Origin: Anderseniella sp. Alg231-50
Lineage (GTDB): Bacteria > Pseudomonadota > Alphaproteobacteria > Rhizobiales > Aestuariivirgaceae
Reading direction: 5' to 3'
Length of the DNA stretch: 64,000 nt
Assembly: GCF_900149695.1 (NCBI RefSeq)
Contig: NZ_LT703006.1
Location: forward strand, 335,181-399,180
The number at the start of each line of letters is the position of its first letter. The stretch's first letter is position 1. Under the pieces are notes generated by a model. It was not told the DNA's origin, ran no database searches, and worked only from the letters and a program-made list of their open reading frames with translations. Below are positions 1-8,290 of this stretch, one piece after another. Both the position numbers and the translations under genes were made by a program.

Positions 1-325
1 TGCTTTCACGCTCGGATGTATCCGTGACAAGCGTGACGTGTTCCGGCCAGCTCAGCCTATCCGTCATTGCATCAGACGTGATGGTGCGCTTGTCGGCATT
101 GAAGGTAACCGAAAAGGGCTGCCAGGCGGACAGGGATCTGGCCCGGACACGGTTGAAGTAAACCGCTACCGCATCGCCCAGTTTGCTAACTTCGGCAGCC
201 GCTGATGGCGGCCGGATCGATGCCCAGGTGAAGCCCGCCATGATGGCTAAAATGCCGAGCACAACCAGCATTTCAATCAGGGTGAACCCGTCATCGCCTG
301 CCGTATGTGATTGTCCGTGTTTCAT
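1..325 (-). CDS. gspH: GspH-like T2SS minor pseudopilin (partial, 3' end outside window)
   Basis: Only the first 108 codons are present; the gene runs leftward off the window. The product begins MKHGQSHTAGDDGFTLIEML, a type IV prepilin signal: a short charged leader, Gly-Phe cleavage site, Glu at +5 and a hydrophobic helix. About 80 residues of a GspH/FimT-like globular part follow (...VAVYFNRVRARSLSAWQPFSV...). The start codon overlaps the gspF stop (ATGA), so the two are translationally coupled. Minor pseudopilins sit at the tip of the periplasmic pseudopilus. gspI and gspJ are not in the window and probably follow to the left. GspH rather than GspI is inferred from the ARSLS-type motif after the helix. 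Confidence 0.8.
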   Translation of the reverse strand, partial: MKHGQSHTAGDDGFTLIEMLVVLGILAIMAGFTWASIRPPSAAAEVSKLGDAVAVYFNRVRARSLSAWQPFSVTFNADKRTITSDAMTDRLSWPEHVTLVTDTSERES

Positions 326-1542
326 TGCACCAACTGGTTCAGACTGGTGATTGCCTGCATCACCGATAAAATGATGCCGCCGACAAAAACGCCGATTAGT
401 ATGGTCAACACCGGCGGGAACAGCGCGATCAGGCGTTCCGTCCTGACCCGGGTTTCCAGGTCGGTGGTTGCGGCTACATAATTGAGCATCTCGCTCAAGC
501 GGTTGGAATCCTCACCGATGGCAATCAGTTCCAGTGAACCGGGCCTGATGAAATCGAGCTGCCGAAGGGCTGAGGAAAGCCTGGTACCGGTGGCGACTTC
601 AGACCCCGCGCGTTCAGCGCTCTGGCGCGATGTCGCCAGCAGGCATGACTGGCCTGAACGGCGGATGGCATCGAGAATGGCGACATCGCCCGACAGCAAG
701 GCACTCAATGTGGTGGTAAATCTCACCGCCTCCAGGCCACGCAGTGTCGAGCCTATCATCGGCACCTTCAGCAACACCCTTATCGCCAGGGATTTACCGG
801 CATCTGTTGTTGCCGACATTACGAGGCCAGTGAACAGAACTACGCCGGCGGCTACATATAGAACGCCATGGGCTTCAAGACTCGCCCGTGCCCCCAGCAC
901 CAGTGTCATCATCAACGGCATTTCGCCCTGCGCACCCTCGAACACCGGCGCCAGGCTCGGCACCAAATACATTACAACGATCAACACGGACACGACCGCC
1001 AGTATCATGAGAATGACCGGATACAGCAGCGATGACAGCAGCTCATCCTTTAGTTTGGCGCGGGCCTCCAGAATATCGCTCACGCGGCCCAGGCTACCGC
1101 TCAGCGTTCCGACCCCTTCACCGGCGGCAATTACTGACAGCAGGTCCGGGCCCAGCCCAATGCCTGGCGCATCGAGCGCTGATGACAAAGGCTTGCCCGA
1201 CACGACCGCCTCCTTCACCGCCGTCAGAGCCGGACGGACGCGCGCATTGCCCTGTTCACCAACAACAGCGAGCGCGCGCGGCAGCGCCATGCCAGCCTCC
1301 AACAGGATACTGAGTTGACGTGTCAGGTTAATCTGGGCGCGCCTTCCAAGGCCGCCGCCCTTGCGGCCGGACATGCCCAAATCCGAATTGAAGTCTTTGG
1401 CATCTGTATCCGGTTGCAGCTTGACCGGCATGAGATGCCGGTCCCTCAGCAGCTGCAGCGCACCTGTCTCCGACGCCGCGTCGACCTTGCCGACAGAGCG
1501 TGCTCCTGACTTATCCACCGCAATGTAGCTGTATGCCGGCAA
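322..1542 (-). CDS. gspF: T2SS inner-membrane platform protein GspF
   Basis: 406 residues with two T2SSF domains. The N-terminus PAYSYIAVDKSGARSVGKVDA is the usual GspF opening. Membrane helices lie near residues 170-195, 227-245 and 372-398, the last being the typical C-terminal helix. GspF sits in the inner-membrane assembly platform and couples the GspE ATPase to pseudopilus growth. The start chosen is TTG at 1542, because family members begin M-P-A-[FY]-x-Y and an AGGG lies about 9 nt upstream. A TTG at 1626 would add 28 residues unlike the family and overlap the divergent peptidase gene. Its stop overlaps the gspH start. Function is secure; the start is less so. Confidence 0.9.
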   Translation of the reverse strand: MPAYSYIAVDKSGARSVGKVDAASETGALQLLRDRHLMPVKLQPDTDAKDFNSDLGMSGRKGGGLGRRAQINLTRQLSILLEAGMALPRALAVVGEQGNARVRPALTAVKEAVVSGKPLSSALDAPGIGLGPDLLSVIAAGEGVGTLSGSLGRVSDILEARAKLKDELLSSLLYPVILMILAVVSVLIVVMYLVPSLAPVFEGAQGEMPLMMTLVLGARASLEAHGVLYVAAGVVLFTGLVMSATTDAGKSLAIRVLLKVPMIGSTLRGLEAVRFTTTLSALLSGDVAILDAIRRSGQSCLLATSRQSAERAGSEVATGTRLSSALRQLDFIRPGSLELIAIGEDSNRLSEMLNYVAATTDLETRVRTERLIALFPPVLTILIGVFVGGIILSVMQAITSLNQLVQ

Positions 1543-1651
1543 TGTTACGGGCCCTGATGCCAAACCAATGCTGATGATGATACACGGGGGACACAGTGAA
1601 CGCGACAGTAAGCTTTCAATAGTCAAACATATAAAGGCCCAGCAAAGTCAA

Positions 1652-2149
1652 ATGACCGCCTATATTCAGCATTTACATGTCATGCTCCTTGGCTCACTGG
1701 TTTTTCTGAGTGCCACGATCGCCTATTATGACATCAGATATTTTCGTATTCCCAATGTCGCAACATTTCTGCTGGCAGCGAGCGGATTGATTTGCGCAAC
1801 CGGATCGCTTGGACAAAGCCTCATGATTGCGATTGCAAACGGATTTGCCGGACTGGCTGCGCTTGCAGCAGTCCGTTGGTTGTACTCGGTATTTAGAAAG
1901 CAGACGGGGCTTGGAATGGGAGATGTAAAATTGGCCGGCGCGGCTTGCATTTGGATCGGGATATTGCAGTTGCCATGGCTCATTCTCGTTGCCTGTATTG
2001 TCGCATTTACACACATCTGTGTGCTGTACATCACAACAAAAAACAATGTACGATTGGCAACAAAATTGCCGTTCGGTGCGCATCTGGCAGTGGCATTATG
2101 CTATCTTGTATTGGTTGGCATGCCCTTCGATTTAGATACGCTGCCATAA
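1652..2149 (+). CDS. Stand-alone prepilin peptidase (A24 family, GspO/CpaA-like)
   Basis: 165 residues from ATG 1652. It shows the two aspartates of A24 prepilin peptidases: D in the ATIAYYDIRYFRIPN segment, and D in the GxGD signature LGMGDVKLAGA. The protein is a bundle of membrane helices. The N-terminal methyltransferase domain of classical GspO/PilD (and its Cys quartet) is absent, so the architecture is that of CpaA/TadV. It would cleave the leader of the neighbouring pseudopilins (GspG, H, K). It is divergent from gspF and sits 42 bp before gspG. An upstream start at 1568 would add 28 hydrophilic residues and overlap gspF, so it is disfavoured; ATG 1682 is another possibility. Confidence 0.85.
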   Translation: MTAYIQHLHVMLLGSLVFLSATIAYYDIRYFRIPNVATFLLAASGLICATGSLGQSLMIAIANGFAGLAALAAVRWLYSVFRKQTGLGMGDVKLAGAACIWIGILQLPWLILVACIVAFTHICVLYITTKNNVRLATKLPFGAHLAVALCYLVLVGMPFDLDTLP

Positions 2150-2191
2150 TCTCCGAAAGACCAGTTGGGGGAACTTTCTTTGCGGGAAACC

Positions 2192-2674
2192 ATGAGCGAT
2201 AACAGCGACTTGACGCACTCAATCTCATGCAGGACTACGCGTCGCAGAGAAGCGGACTGCAAGCAGAACGACGCCGGTTTCACCATCGTTGAACTGCTGG
2301 TCGTGCTTGGCATCATTGCCCTGATTGCCGCCCTGGTTGGCCCGCAGGCCATCAAGTGGTTCTCGAAAGCCAAAACCGACCAGGCGACAGCGCAAATGCG
2401 CAATGTCGAAAGTGCCGTTGAACTCTACTATCTGGACAACGGCCGGTATCCGACCACTGAACAAAACCTGGATGCCCTGTTAAAAGCACCCGATGATCAG
2501 GCCTCCTGGAACGGCCCATACCTCAGACGCGAAAGTGGCATCATCGACCCATGGGGGCGCAAGTATATCTACGAGTTTCCCGGCAAGGTATCGACCTACG
2601 ACTTAAAGAGTCTGGGGCGTGACGGGCGTGAGGGCGGAACCGGGGAAGACGGGGACATCTCTAACTCGCAATAG
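2192..2674 (+). CDS. gspG: T2SS major pseudopilin GspG
   Basis: 160 residues from ATG 2192, which has a CGGGA ribosome site just upstream. After an unusually long hydrophilic leader (about 27 residues) comes the prepilin signal DAGFTIVELLVVLGIIALIA. It is followed by GspG hallmarks: the YYLDNGRYPTTEQNLDAL segment and the IIDPWGRKYIYEFPG segment (the DPWG motif), and an acidic C-terminal loop of the calcium-binding type (RDGREGGTGEDGDIS). It is the main subunit of the periplasmic pseudopilus and follows its likely peptidase. A start at 2165 is possible but would lengthen an already long leader. Confidence 0.93.
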   Translation: MSDNSDLTHSISCRTTRRREADCKQNDAGFTIVELLVVLGIIALIAALVGPQAIKWFSKAKTDQATAQMRNVESAVELYYLDNGRYPTTEQNLDALLKAPDDQASWNGPYLRRESGIIDPWGRKYIYEFPGKVSTYDLKSLGRDGREGGTGEDGDISNSQ

Positions 2675-2689
2675 GCTTTTTGCATCATC

Positions 2690-3607
2690 ATGAAGCGCAA
2701 CCTGCAACTGGAAAATAAGGGTCAGTGCAAAGCTGGCGACGAGCGTGATGCGGGTTACGCCCTGGTGTCGGCAATCTGGTTCATCGGCTTTCTGGCGACG
2801 GCAGCCGTATTGTTGTCAACGACCACTCGCTTTTCCATTCAGTCTACGGGCTTTGCCGTAGAGAATGCCAAGGCCAGAGCCTATGCGGATGGCCTGGTTG
2901 AACTGGTCGGGCTAGCCGCTGCACACGAAAACAGGGCGAGGACCGCAGGACAAAAAATTCCACGCAACGGCACGGCAATCGAATGCCGACTGCCTGCCGA
3001 TTGGACCGCTCGGATAAGCGTTCAGGATCAGCGCGGACTGCTCAACGTCAATCTCGCCACACAAGCCACACTCACAAAATACCTTGAACTCGTCTTGCCC
3101 GGTCAACCGGCTGCCTCAGACATTGCGGCATCCATAGTTGCGTTTCGCAAGGCCGGCAGTTCAGGCAGCCAATTGTCATCAGGCGATGCCACGCAAGCCG
3201 GCCTGCGCAGTAGCGGGCGATTTCGCAGCCTCGATGAACTGGATCAAATCAGCGGGATGACGCGCGACCTGCACACAAAGATCATCAGGTTCTTGACCGT
3301 GCATGGCCGAAGCACTTCAATCGATACCAATTTGTCGCCAGACGGTTTTCGTAATTTGGCACAACAAATCTCTACTGGCAGAAACGCTGCGGCCGCAGGT
3401 ATTCTTGAGCTAACCGTCATCGTCAGCCATCCCAAGGGCGTGACCACGGGGCGGACTGCAGTGCTCGATATCCTGCCTCATCCAAGGCGTCCGTTCACAA
3501 TTCTTGCCTGGTCAGACTGGTCACAGGGCAAGGCAAAAACACCAGAAGGCGAACCGCCAGTTCGCAACAATGCACCAAGCTGCGAGACGTTTTTCGCAGC
3601 GCGCTGA
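2690..3607 (+). CDS. gspK: T2SS minor pseudopilin GspK
   Basis: 305 residues. The N-terminus has a pseudopilin-like signal with GYALVSAIWFIGFLATAAVLL near residue 22; instead of Glu at +5 it has Ser, as is common for GspK, the tip subunit. The body shows GspK features: DQRGLLNVNLA and the SAM-like helical region with RFRSLDELDQISGM. GspK is expected to cap the pseudopilus with GspI and GspJ. It starts 15 bp after gspG. It converges on gspD, whose stop is at 3636; the short stretch between carries no convincing terminator. Confidence 0.85.
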   Translation: MKRNLQLENKGQCKAGDERDAGYALVSAIWFIGFLATAAVLLSTTTRFSIQSTGFAVENAKARAYADGLVELVGLAAAHENRARTAGQKIPRNGTAIECRLPADWTARISVQDQRGLLNVNLATQATLTKYLELVLPGQPAASDIAASIVAFRKAGSSGSQLSSGDATQAGLRSSGRFRSLDELDQISGMTRDLHTKIIRFLTVHGRSTSIDTNLSPDGFRNLAQQISTGRNAAAAGILELTVIVSHPKGVTTGRTAVLDILPHPRRPFTILAWSDWSQGKAKTPEGEPPVRNNAPSCETFFAAR

Positions 3608-3635
3608 GTTGCCCCACATTCGAGAGAGAGCACAC

Positions 3636-5846
3636 TCAGTTAACGATTCGGTTGAATGTCTTTTTGAGGCTTTCAGCGCTACCCGGTTTCGTCTTGCCCT
3701 TGTCAAAACCTACCAGGCGTTTCCGGAATTCATTGGTAATCTCAAAAGCTTCCGTCGTATCGCGGATAACCCGTGGGCGAACAAAAATGACCAGTTCGGT
3801 TTTTGATTTCAGAGTATCCCTGCTTCTGAATGCTGTCCCGAGATAGGGAATATCTCCGAGCAGAGGCACTTTCTCATCCGTTTGATCTTCCGTCTCCTGG
3901 ATCAGCCCTCCAAGAGTTAGCGTCTGGCCATCCTGGACGACAACTGTGGTTTCGATTTTCCTGCGCCGTATTGTCGGCGAGTCGATGCCGGAAGTCGTTG
4001 TCGGGACAACCGTGCTGACTTCCTGTTCAATGTCCAGGATCACCCGTCCACTGTCATTGACCCGCGGTGTGATGCTCAAGATCACACCGGTATCTTTCTG
4101 TTCAATTGCATTGACGACCGGGGCGTCCGCCGCTTCGACACTGGTGGACTGCTGCACGACAATAGGCACCTGATCACCGACCTGCAAAGTCGCCTTGCGA
4201 TTATCCAGCACCATCAATGACGGTGACGATACGACATTCACATCGGTCACGCCGTTCAGTGCATTCAGGGCAACTTCAACATTGTCTATCGCCAGAAAAT
4301 AGGAAAACCCGGGAAACACCGAAGACACTGCGCCCGTGAGTGAGTCGCTGAATGTCGCATTGTTGTTCTGACGCCCGAGATACCAGCGCACACCAAACTG
4401 AAGCTCGTCATTCAGAACAACTTCTGCGATGACCGCTTCCAGCAATACCTGGTTTGGCCTGGTGTCCACGCTCTTCAGCACTTTCAGGATCCGGTCATAT
4501 TCCTCGTCGGTCGCAACCACCAGCAGTGAGTTATTGGCATCGTCCGAAACCACCCGAACCACTTCTTCAGGAGGAACATCGTCATCTTCGCCAGAATTGT
4601 TGAACGACCCCTCATCGGCAAACGCCGCCACCCGGCGCGGCTCTTCGCTACTGTCTTCATCACCGCGCGAACTGACCACACCTTGAGACACACCACGAGA
4701 AATGCTCTCGCGCGGAGCGACACCGGTTTCAACCTGAATTTTCCTGCCGGACTTTGATCGATAGACCGACCGCAATATCCGGGCCAGTTCATCCGCGTCC
4801 CGGTTTTGCACATTGTAGACATGGACACCGACGCGTTCCGCATCCGGTTTCGCATCCAGCTTGGCTATCCAGTTTTCAGCCTTTGGCAGATAGGCAGCGC
4901 GTGAGGAGATCACCAGCACCGCCTTCAACCTCACATTGGGAACAAACCGCAGGACACCTTTCAGGGGCCCGCTCTTGGTCGCAAAAATCGTATCCAGTTC
5001 CCGAGCCACGGCGACGGGGTTTGAGTTCTTCAAAGGCCGCAACGCAAAAGACATCCCCTTCAGCCAGTCAACATCAAACAACTCGGCAGATTCGCGAACT
5101 GCCGCAATTTGGTTTGGCGAGCCTTGCAGTATCAACGCATTGCGCGCCTGGTCCACACGCAAGATGGAACCCGGCGGCACAATCGGTTCGAGCACCTCGC
5201 GAAGTTCACTCGCAGACACATACTTCAACTGCAGAAAATAGTTGCGGTCGCCGACCGCTGAACTGGTCGACAGATTGGTATCCAAAGTCCGCGGAATGTT
5301 GGCTGCGGCCTGGATAGGAAGTATCCGCAACATGCCATGGCGCTCAATCATGGTTGCGCCGTTTGCCTGCAATGCGGTTTCAAATCCGCTCAGCACCTCC
5401 GCCTTGGTCAGAGGCCGCGTGGTGCGCCAGGTTATGGTTCCCGAAATGTAGCCTTCGATCGCATAATTGGCCCCCAGTATATCGCCGAGAACCGCACGCG
5501 CGGCCTGTTCAATCGGGGCATCGACCAGGTTGAAGGTGATCCGTTCACCCTGCGAGGAACGATCCGCGGCACGTGGCTTGCTCCTGCCCGGCAGCGCCAG
5601 GAAATTGTCAGTCCCGCGCTGGGTCACTCCACGAAAGGTTGAAGCATCATCATCGCGCGGCTGTTCAATCGCCAGCGTCGCAGCATTATTGTCTGCGCTC
5701 CCGGTACTCGCCGTACTGAGGGGAAGATGTTTTGAAAAGAAATTGTCGTCAGGCTCATCAACCAGCGTTGAATTACTGCAACCCTGCAATATCAGCAAGA
5801 TGCCGACCAGAAAAACCGGAACGATACTACTGAAAGCAAACTTCAC
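3636..5846 (-). CDS. gspD: T2SS outer-membrane secretin GspD (lipoprotein)
   Basis: 736 residues from GTG 5846, which follows an AGGGGGG ribosome site (a TTG at 5861 lies before that site). It has a lipoprotein signal peptide with lipobox LILQGC, so it may be lipid-anchored and need no separate pilotin. Domains in order: N0 (about residues 85-165), two or three KH-like N domains (about 180-450, with an acidic Ser/Glu/Asp-rich insert), then the secretin barrel with VPLLGDIPYLGTAFRS and the closing TELVIFVRPRVI. It forms the outer-membrane channel. It is the last gene of a leftward gspL-M-C-D unit, 67 bp after the gspC-like gene. Confidence 0.95.
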   Translation of the reverse strand: MKFAFSSIVPVFLVGILLILQGCSNSTLVDEPDDNFFSKHLPLSTASTGSADNNAATLAIEQPRDDDASTFRGVTQRGTDNFLALPGRSKPRAADRSSQGERITFNLVDAPIEQAARAVLGDILGANYAIEGYISGTITWRTTRPLTKAEVLSGFETALQANGATMIERHGMLRILPIQAAANIPRTLDTNLSTSSAVGDRNYFLQLKYVSASELREVLEPIVPPGSILRVDQARNALILQGSPNQIAAVRESAELFDVDWLKGMSFALRPLKNSNPVAVARELDTIFATKSGPLKGVLRFVPNVRLKAVLVISSRAAYLPKAENWIAKLDAKPDAERVGVHVYNVQNRDADELARILRSVYRSKSGRKIQVETGVAPRESISRGVSQGVVSSRGDEDSSEEPRRVAAFADEGSFNNSGEDDDVPPEEVVRVVSDDANNSLLVVATDEEYDRILKVLKSVDTRPNQVLLEAVIAEVVLNDELQFGVRWYLGRQNNNATFSDSLTGAVSSVFPGFSYFLAIDNVEVALNALNGVTDVNVVSSPSLMVLDNRKATLQVGDQVPIVVQQSTSVEAADAPVVNAIEQKDTGVILSITPRVNDSGRVILDIEQEVSTVVPTTTSGIDSPTIRRRKIETTVVVQDGQTLTLGGLIQETEDQTDEKVPLLGDIPYLGTAFRSRDTLKSKTELVIFVRPRVIRDTTEAFEITNEFRKRLVGFDKGKTKPGSAESLKKTFNRIVN

Positions 5847-5913
5847 ACTGCCCCCCCTCAATACATGAGAATTGATCAGTGTACTCCTGAGGTTGAATAA
5901 TCCCTATCGGTTG

Positions 5914-6423
5914 CTACTTGTTGTCCACATAAAGCGGCAGTTTTTTCTGGTGCTTGCCGGATTCAACCATGATTTCAAGTGCGGAAATTTCAATCAGGGT
6001 CCAGCCCATGAACTTTTCACCGAGGCGGATCCACTTGCGCTCCTCGGTATCAAGCTTTCGCACCAGCGCCATTTGCTCTGATGAAGACATCAGAACACCT
6101 TCAAGCCTCAACTCGGCTCGTGGCGATTGCGGCTGGACAGGCTTTGGGGGCTTGGTGATTACCGGCTTCACCGGCGCCTTGACCACCGGCCTGGGCTTCG
6201 CTTTGAGCTGGCGCGTCGGCGAGAAAACCGCAGCCGACATCAGCGTACCGAGCCGAACCGGGCGCCGGGACAAGTCGGCGATCTCCGGATCTGAGCCGGA
6301 CGCCTGCCAGGTAGTCGAAGGCATGATCGGGCGCAGATCATAGTCATGGTCAAACCTGCCGGACAACATCCATCCCTGCCAGGCCGCAAGCAGGACCAGA
6401 AGACATATCTGCAAAGATTTCAT
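5914..6423 (-). CDS. GspC-like T2SS linker protein (short)
   Basis: 169 residues: an N-terminal signal anchor (LQICLLVLLAAWQGWML), a Pro/Lys-rich periplasmic linker (about residues 72-100: KPRPVVKAPVKPVITKPPKP), then a small beta domain (ELRLEGVLMSSSEQMALVRK... WIRLGEKFMGWTLIEI) like the homology region of GspC or PilP. Such proteins join the inner-membrane platform to the secretin. The PDZ or coiled-coil end of classical GspC is missing. It lies between gspM and gspD, which fits this role. GspC versus a GspN/PilP-like annotation cannot be settled by eye. Confidence 0.7.
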   Translation of the reverse strand: MKSLQICLLVLLAAWQGWMLSGRFDHDYDLRPIMPSTTWQASGSDPEIADLSRRPVRLGTLMSAAVFSPTRQLKAKPRPVVKAPVKPVITKPPKPVQPQSPRAELRLEGVLMSSSEQMALVRKLDTEERKWIRLGEKFMGWTLIEISALEIMVESGKHQKKLPLYVDNK

Positions 6424-6435
6424 GTCATCCTCCCG

Positions 6436-7029
6436 TTACTGTTGACCTGGCACTACCGCGCGCACCGGTGAATAGATTTCAAGCTGGACATCAAGCCGCG
6501 CGTCCGGTGTCGTGACACGGTTCGGGTCAGGATCAGCCGTAACCCGGCCTGAAAAAACCGTCGTATATGGCGTGCCGGTCTCAACTGCGGCAACAAATCT
6601 TGCAACAGCATCAAACCGCCCGATCACCGCGATCCGCAGGCCGATCCATGAAAAGCCCAGTTCCTCCTTCACCGGCCGCTCGGTCACGTTCACGATTTGC
6701 GCGCCAGCGCTGGCGGCATGTCTCTTAAGCCGCGCCTGAAATTCGGCCATGCTGACGGCAGATGCATCACCGGGAGAAAACAGGGTCTGCAGCACCGTAT
6801 CCAGTTGCTTGTCCGCGACGGTCCCGATTTCAGGTTTCCACTCTGCAATTTGCAGCATACGTCCCAGCTGGACGCGACGTTCACTTATGGCTTCATCATT
6901 GGACGCGATCTTGCTCGCAATACCGGCATACAATGCCCAGATGGCTGCCACCACAAGGACAACCAGAAAGACTGCCAGGATTTGCTGAAGTCCCTTCCCC
7001 AGCCGGCCGGGAACAAGTTTTGCGTTCAT
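6436..7029 (-). CDS. gspM: T2SS protein GspM (GspMb type)
   Basis: 197 residues: one N-terminal membrane helix (ILAVFLVVLVVAAIWALYAGI, about residues 17-37), a coiled segment, then a ferredoxin-like periplasmic domain ending VQLEIYSPVR. GspM partners GspL in the inner-membrane platform. Its start overlaps the gspL stop by four bases (ATGA), and its stop is 12 bp before the gspC-like gene, so gspL-M-C form one unit. Identification rests on topology, size and position; the sequence itself is weakly conserved. Confidence 0.78.
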   Translation of the reverse strand: MNAKLVPGRLGKGLQQILAVFLVVLVVAAIWALYAGIASKIASNDEAISERRVQLGRMLQIAEWKPEIGTVADKQLDTVLQTLFSPGDASAVSMAEFQARLKRHAASAGAQIVNVTERPVKEELGFSWIGLRIAVIGRFDAVARFVAAVETGTPYTTVFSGRVTADPDPNRVTTPDARLDVQLEIYSPVRAVVPGQQ

Positions 7030-8096
7030 GGCAACGTTCCAATCCGGGCTTCAATCTGAAACCGCTCGTCATTCGAGGCACGATTGGTCACTACGGGGGA
7101 GGAAAACCGAACCTGTGAGAACACTACGGATGCTTCCAGCAAACCAATGAGCTCGGCGGCAGATTTCGCTGATCCGGTCATTCGCAATGTCCGGTCTTCA
7201 ATTGCCAGCGCGTTGATCCAGGCAGACCGTGGCAGTGTTTTCGTGAGTTCCTGCCAGATATCAATCAGCCCTGGCTCGTGCTGTATTTTTTTCTGAATTC
7301 CGACCACACCGTTGGCCAGTGCTGCCTCCCTGTTCAAATTGTTGCGGACCGTTTGAGCCTTTCGGGTGGCGATCACCAGTTTTTGATCAAGTGCGGTGAT
7401 GGCCTCTTCCTGCCGGGTGAGGGTCGTAAATATGTTGGCAGCACCAAGCACTAGCACCAATGCTGCCAGGATCAGGCGCCACCTGGTTCCTGTTACGGGT
7501 TCAGCACTGGCTTCCATCAGCGGATCGAGGCGCACTTCGCGACCGTCTTTGAGCAAGGCGGTCACCTCAAAATCAAGTCCCTTATCGGCTTTCAGCGCGG
7601 CAACATACGGCTCCACAAGCTCGCCGTTGAGCACCAGTTGCCGGGCTGACACTGATTGCGAACCGGCCTTGATACTGGCAACGTCCAGGCCCGAATAAGC
7701 GGACTTGCCGCTGCCGGGGACCAGCGCCCTGGCCTCCAGCGCGGCGATATCTGAAATATTTGCAGCTACGCTGAGCGGCAACTCAACAGATCGGGTCAGA
7801 AGCTGTTCAACCGGTACGACTATATTGACCTTGCGGCGAAACCCCAAAGCGCCGAACCGCGGCCTGAACAGGTCGGTTACATCTTTCGGTTGCTGGAAAA
7901 TCCCGTCGATTTGCTTCCAGTTGCCGGGCGACGCCAGCCAACCGCGCCGCAACAGTGTTATGCCATCCTGCTCAACACTGATGCGATGCCGGATACGCAA
8001 CGATCCGAGAGCTGATTTCACCGCATCCGGCACCAGGGAAACCAGCTGGCCGTGCCACCAGTTGCCGAATGCTCCGATTGCCTGGATGATTTTCAT
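7026..8096 (-). CDS. gspL: T2SS protein GspL (PilN-domain type)
   Basis: 356 residues from ATG 8096, preceded by GGGGAG at good spacing (a TTG at 8108 is less likely). The cytoplasmic part (about residues 1-200) is of the GspL/PilM-like actin fold type. One membrane helix follows (WRLILAALVLVLGAANIF), then a coiled coil and a PilN-like periplasmic domain (WQELTKTLPRSAWINALAIEDRTLRMTG). GspL recruits the GspE ATPase to the membrane and binds GspM. It is the first gene of the leftward L-M-C-D unit and is divergent from gspE across 194 bp that must hold both promoters. Confidence 0.85.
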   Translation of the reverse strand: MKIIQAIGAFGNWWHGQLVSLVPDAVKSALGSLRIRHRISVEQDGITLLRRGWLASPGNWKQIDGIFQQPKDVTDLFRPRFGALGFRRKVNIVVPVEQLLTRSVELPLSVAANISDIAALEARALVPGSGKSAYSGLDVASIKAGSQSVSARQLVLNGELVEPYVAALKADKGLDFEVTALLKDGREVRLDPLMEASAEPVTGTRWRLILAALVLVLGAANIFTTLTRQEEAITALDQKLVIATRKAQTVRNNLNREAALANGVVGIQKKIQHEPGLIDIWQELTKTLPRSAWINALAIEDRTLRMTGSAKSAAELIGLLEASVVFSQVRFSSPVVTNRASNDERFQIEARIGTLP

Positions 8097-8290
8097 AAAG
8101 CTCCCCAAGCCTCATTATAGGCAGCATATTTCTGTGCACGCAAAGCCAGTTTTGGTGCGGCAAATACCCCCGCGTCATGCTATAGTCTGAGTACTAACGA
8201 TACGCGCTTTCCCGATCAAACGAATACGCCGTTTTATGGGCGGTTTTATCTCGTTTTGAGCCGGGCCTGGGGGTTGAGCAAAGGTTAGGC

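Noticed and set aside
482..1318. 278-codon plus-strand frame over gspF
   Set aside because: Antisense shadow; low-complexity Ser/Arg/Ala protein without family features.
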